Shown one piece after another: positions 58,937 through 64,000 of a stretch of 64,000 bases of DNA. The notes under the pieces are model-generated. The model was not told the DNA's origin. It worked only from the letters and a program-made list of their open reading frames with translations, and did not search any database. The DNA lies in assembly GCA_000277445.1 (NCBI GenBank), contig AJWJ01000040.1:1-64000 (forward strand), written 5' to 3'. The position numbers and the translations under genes were made by a program. How positions within the stretch are numbered: position 1 is the first letter of the stretch; each line of letters begins with the position of its first letter. The DNA is from Polysphondylium violaceum. Its lineage: Eukaryota > Evosea > Eumycetozoa > Dictyosteliales > Dictyosteliaceae.

Positions 58937-61155
58937 GTTTAAAATAGAATAATATATGAGGTGAATAATCACTAAAAACACTGCTCTCTATATTTTTGAA
59001 AATGAAAAATGGTGATGATGCAAAATTTATAGAAAAAAAAAAAAAAAATAAAAAATAAAAAAAATTCAAAAAGAGTCACTAGGATAGTTTGCAAACCACA
59101 TATACACTCATTATTTATATTTATAAATAAATATATCTATATTTTTGAGTATATTTATTGATCTGTATATATGTATGCCATACATATAGAATGTGTATGC
59201 AATCAAGTATCGTGTATGGGAGTGTAATAATTCTTTGAATTTGCCTTTTGCTTCTATCAAAAACTATTTGATTTCGGTACTGAAATCAAAATTGTTTTAA
59301 TAAAGGCCCATTCAGAGACACATTTGGTCTTTCAATCACTATTCACAGAAAATAAATTATCATTTGATTAAAGTAATTAATTGTTTAATTTAGAGAGATT
59401 AGTCAGATTTCTTTGGTGTGATGTGCTTGTGATTTGTGTTTTGTGTGGGTGTAGTATGTATGTGGGTGTCATTGATTAATTAATTAACCACCATACAGAT
59501 CTTGTAACATGGAAAACCTTTGATTTTAGAAAAAGATAAAATCTCACTAAAAATAAAATAAAAAAATAAAAAAAATAAAAAAAACTCCTATTATGATGGT
59601 GGTGTCCACATCAATTATTTGATTGATTTGTTTTGTTGGTTGTGTCTATCAATGGGGGCACATTTATTCATTTTCTAAAAAAATTATAAAATGTGTGTGT
59701 GGGTGTGATTGAGGCGCGCACACTTGTCAATTTTACAAAAGACACACTAAATACTCAAAATAATCATCATAAGTATAAGCCACATTTGGAAAGTCAGGTG
59801 ATGCGAAAAAACACAATTTTTCAGCAGTTTTTTTTGTTGTGATGGAGTGTATTTTTTTTTTTTTTGAAAACTATTTTTCTTTTTTTTTTTTTCTACTCAT
59901 TCTTTTTACCAATCACGACGAAAATTTGTTGACGTTTTTATATATCTTGAAAATCAGTCAAACACACACAGCACACATTATAAAGAAACCCAGTGCCGCA
60001 TAAACATAAATAACAGCCAATCATAATTGTATTTTCTCCTCTCTCATATATTACACATACATACATTAATTAGTATTTTTATCCAATCAAATTTTGTCAG
60101 TGTTGTTTTTAGATACAATCTATCATCAGTACACTCACTCTCCCTTACCCCTACACATATTCACAACAGCACCTGCTAAACTTAAACATCGTATCCTCTT
60201 TTGATTGATATATTTTAAAAAAAGGATTTTACATACATCCCCCTCACTACCTATCCATCTTTGCTATTCATACCCTTTTTTAAACATTTTTTTTGTTATT
60301 TTTAATTAATTGACCCTATCGCGAGATATAATATATTTTTAAAACACAACACCCTTTCCTCCCCATCACCCCCACTAAATCATTTTTTACCCCCCCACTC
60401 ACTCAATTTATCAAATTCAACACACCACACACGCCAATCTTTGAAAAAACATATATTTATAGTTTCAATCAATAACAAACACAATTTAGTACTACTCTCA
60501 TAGTAAGATAGAAAACATATACACACACACAACAAAACAATACCCCCTCAACTTATTTGATCAAGTCGCACAATATAATATTAATAATAGAATCAATAGA
60601 TAGACAACAGTACTAGTAATAATAATAATAGTAGCAGTATAATAATTCTTTTTTTTTTTTTTTTTTTGTTATTAAATACAACTTTTGTATATTTTATCTC
60701 ATTGTATTGTTTAAATCAATTCATATATATTTAATTTACATCCATAATCTATTAGTTTTAAATCACCTCATCAATTTAAATATTTAATTTTTTTTATTAC
60801 TTGTATTATATTGTTATATACCATCCACTTTATTCGTATTATAGTCATTCGTTTATTCGTATATTTATACTTTACACAACAACAACAACTTTTAAAAAAG
60901 GCCACACCCTAACGTGGGCTTGATCCCTTCTTTTTTTTTTTTTTTCTATATTTGTAAAAGTACATATTTTATATTCATTATAATACATCTATTTTATCAT
61001 TGTTGATCTCTTATCCTTATGTATTTTTATTTTAAACCAACACAAACTATAATAACAACGGGTTAGTTTTAAAACACAACAAAAAACAAAAAAAAAAAAA
61101 AAAACAAATCTAAATCTACGATTTAAATTAAATCAACATAGACGCAAAAGCTAAA
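58937..61155. other. Long divergent intergenic region
   Basis: 2.2 kb between rer1 (minus) and the PHD-finger gene (plus), the longest gene-free stretch of the window. The right half (about 59990-61150) is CA/CCA-rich with poly-T runs, typical of upstream and 5' UTR DNA of a large regulatory gene. One strong short hairpin (59267-59290) is listed separately. No ORF is credible. Confidence 0.6.
59267..59290. repeat. Perfect 9-bp hairpin
   Basis: TTTGATTTC and GAAATCAAA flank a six-base GGTACT loop. The stem is perfect, but A/T-rich. Function unknown; no T-run terminator immediately follows on either strand. Confidence 0.5.
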
Positions 61156-64000
61156 ATGGATAATATACTTTTTAATCCATTTGAAAAGGATTCCAGTAGT
61201 ATTTTACTACAGTCGGCGTCGTTTCCAAATGTAATGGTAGTTCCAAATCCATCCGGTTCATCTGACGATGTTATGTCTTGCTTTTCTCAAACAACATGTA
61301 ATAATAATCATATTAATAATAATAGCAATAGTAGCAATAGTTTAAATATTTACACAAACTCAACACCAAACAATGTAGATGAATTTCTTTCAAATTCAGA
61401 CAACGATTTGATTGACTCAAATATTGGTAGCACAGGTAGTTCAGTATCATCATCTGTAACATCTTCGCCAACATCAATAATATGTAACAACAATAGTAAT
61501 AATAATATTTTACCAAATTCACATCCAGAGTTGGTATTTAATAACCAATCTCAATTTCCAATTCAAAATATGCCAGGTGTGGTTTATTATCCGAATTCAA
61601 TATCAACAACAACAAATACAACAAATATTTATTTAACAAATAACACAAATAGTAACAATACAATTGTACAACCAACTATAACAATACCAACATCAACGAC
61701 CACCATTTTTCCTCAAACTTATTTTCCACCAAATACAATTTCACCTACACCAACTCCATTTTTAGTTCAAAATAATCTTGTACCAAATAATAATAATAAT
61801 AATAATAATAATAGTCAACAAGTACAACAACAACAACAACGTCCACCAATGATTACAATTAATAACAATAATAATGATACTTTACCAGAATATGAAAGAC
61901 ATATTGATAGTTTAATTAAAACTTTACCAAGCAATAGTAATTCATTGATTGATTTATTCCTACACCTTTCAGATCAACAAGAGAATTTATATAGGTCATT
62001 ACTTAAAGATAATATACCAAAGATGGCATCATCACCAGATCAAACTAAATTTCTCTATGACCTCTATCTGCAATTGATGAATTGTTGTAATCAAGCTTTT
62101 AATAATTCTTGTAAAATGTTGGCTTTTCAAAAGCTAATTGACCATTTATCAACTACAAATGCTATACGACCAAATGTATTTATAGTTGTATATAATACTC
62201 CATTTTTATTAAATATATTTAAAGACTATTTATCAAAAAAGTAAGTTTGAAACAACGCCAATATTAATGTATATATATGACACTAATCAAATATCTTTTC
62301 TTTTAGATCTTTTTTATTTAAAGTTTTGGAAAACAGTCAAAATATCTCAAAAGAAGAGTTAAAGAATAATTTTATTTTATTGACATCAAGAGATAATTTC
62401 AATAGTTTGGATTTAATTAATTCAAATCATAATAGAGAAATATTTTTGAATTATGACGTTAGTATCGTTGAATTTGATTCTTTTTGGATGAATCAACAAT
62501 TCCCTTTAATTCCATCAATACCATCGATTATCACCGCTAGTGGTTTTAAAACTTTTAGATTATTAACTTTAGGTACTGTTGAAGAATGGTTATTTAATAA
62601 AGTTAATAATAGTAATAGTAATAATAATGGTAATAATCAACATCAACAACAACAACAACACAATTTATCAACATCAACATCATCAACACCTTCATCACCC
62701 TCATCACCATCTTTACCACCTTTATCACCAAATACAATCTCAGCAGATCAATCCAAAGAGATTATGGTAGAGATGATGAAGTTTTGTATTGTAAAGTTGT
62801 CAAATTTAAAAAAGAGTGCTTCACCAACTCCAAGCAGCACACCAACTCCAATTTCATCACCTCCCTCCATGGCACCCTCAAGCAGTCCATTACTATTTAG
62901 TCAATTCCAACAAAAATCCATTAGTCTAAACAGTAGTAGCAACAGTAGCAGTAGCATCAACAACAATCCTGCTTCAATTCTAAATTCAAAATCTATTTCA
63001 TTCTCTGAATCACCTCTATGGAAAAGCTCAACTTCACCCATTGGGCTATCCACTTCTTTTGATTCAAATAGTAGTAGTGGTAGTAACGGACCACCTACTA
63101 TTCATTTAAAAACATCTGAAGACAAGAAAAAGAGTAGATCAAGCAAGAAACTCAAATCCATGGTAAACAGATGTTGTTTCTCTTGTAAAAAAGAAGAGGA
63201 CTCCAAGGGCAGAACGTCAATGGTCCAGTGTAGATCTTGTCCCAAAATCTATCATAGGTCATGTGCTGGTCTCTCCCATACTCCCAGAAGTTGGAAATGC
63301 ACTAGACACACCTGTCATCAATGCAAAAAGACTCCAAATGAATCTGGTGGCAGTTTCTTTATTTGCAAAGGTTGCCCTTCATCCTACTGCATCACTTGTC
63401 TTCCAAATGGTGTAAAGATTTTGGATAAAGCTGAATACACAGAATATAAACCAAATACTCCTGAAGCTACTGCTGCCTATTACATTAATCCAAATAGTAA
63501 TAATAACAACAATAGTACAGATTCAGACGATGGTCTTCAAACTTCCCCATCACCATCTAGACCTGTTCCTATTGGATCAGTTTCATCATCATCCTCTTCT
63601 CCAGCTTTACTTGAATCCTCTTTTATGCAAAACCAACCTCCTCTTCTTCAACAATTGCATAAAAAGCAAAAAGTCCAAAGACCAACAGTCTTTATTTTAT
63701 GTGAAGTTTGTATTAAAACTGAATCAAGTAATCCACCAACAACAACAACAGGAGTAATAGCAACATCAACAACAAATAATAGCTCCCTCCCTACTACCAC
63801 CACTACTACAACAATTGGTAATAGTAATAATAACAATAATATAACCTTGATGACACCACCTCTTCAAAATAATAATATTGTGCCCAACACTAATACCACT
63901 TCTCAACCTCTTCCAATCAACCCCAATACAATGGTATCACAACATCCAATTTCTTACCATTACCAACAACAACCACCACCACAACAACAATATCTCCATC
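61156..64000 (+). CDS. PHD-finger chromatin protein, 3' end outside window
   Basis: Two exons seen (61156-62240 and 62307 onward), open at the window end. Residues 1-250 are Asn/Ser/Thr-rich. A helical segment follows (about 255-470, across the splice). After another Ser/Pro-rich linker and a basic KKKSRSSKKLK patch, a double zinc-binding module starts near residue 650: CCFSCKKEED, MVQCRSCPKIYHRSCAGL, SWKCTRHTCHQC, FFICKGCPSSYCITCL. The Cys4-His-Cys3 spacing and the tightly attached second cluster resemble the C-terminal PHD pair of NSD-type proteins, although no SET domain is seen in this part. It probably reads histone tails or binds a chromatin partner; function is inferred only from the finger. 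Confidence 0.82.

Noticed and set aside
1-64000. Transposons, retroelements or virus-derived genes
   Set aside because: No transposase, reverse transcriptase, integrase, capsid-like frame or paired long terminal repeats were seen anywhere in the window.

Overview
The window is nuclear DNA of a dictyostelid social amoeba. Intergenic DNA is very A/T-rich. Genes are compact and carry short introns, mostly 50-130 nt, with GTAAGT/GTATGT-like donors and TAG/CAG acceptors. Stops are mostly TAA, and proteins contain Gln/Asn/Ser/Thr homopolymer tracts. Several products are dictyostelid hallmarks: an FH1-less ForC-type formin, interaptin, a NoxA-type NADPH oxidase and an IplA-type IP3-receptor-like channel. 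Base composition is milder than in D. discoideum, so I favour another genus (Cavenderia, Heterostelium or Acytostelium-like), but I cannot fix the species.

Layout. 0.5-3.5 kb: formin (-). 4.6-5.6 kb: CCDC174-like nuclear protein (-), divergent from interaptin abpD (6.0-10.6 kb, +). 11.0-12.4 kb: F-box-like/LRR protein (+), convergent with tRNA 2'-phosphotransferase (12.5-13.1 kb, -), itself divergent from a Rif1-like HEAT protein (13.5-17.3 kb, +). 17.8-19.5 kb: noxA (+). 20.9-22.7 kb: SLC43-like transporter (+), convergent with a GT49 glycosyltransferase (22.9-24.8 kb, -). 25.3-31.2 kb: TRIP12/UPL3-type HECT ligase (-). 31.8-32.4 kb: zinc-finger/G-patch protein (-). 33.2-35.6 kb: DNase II-like (+). 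35.9-37.3 kb: mitochondrial carrier (+). 38.3-42.3 kb: TBC1D8/9-like RabGAP (+). 43.3-45.4 kb: unknown protein (+), convergent with COQ9 (45.4-46.4 kb, -), which is divergent from an RCC1-repeat protein (46.6-48.1 kb, +). 48.2-56.9 kb: iplA (-). 58.0-58.9 kb: rer1 (-). 61.2-64.0 kb: a PHD-finger protein (+) that runs off the window. I rebuilt exon joins by hand; all completed models are in frame across every junction. There is no operon logic: neighbours are functionally unrelated housekeeping, cytoskeletal, trafficking and signalling genes.

The most unusual signal is non-coding. Three minus-strand loci (about 36-137, 301-396 and 32639-32721) carry tRNA T-arm and D-arm modules in the wrong order: T-arm first, D-arm second. 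The acceptor, anticodon-stem, D and T helices of a tRNA can nevertheless be formed by pairing the two halves, and each locus ends in a run of six or seven T on the transcribed strand. This is the architecture of circularly permuted tRNA genes. The first two loci differ by a compensatory base pair. No mobile elements, CRISPR arrays or ordinary tRNA or rRNA genes were seen.
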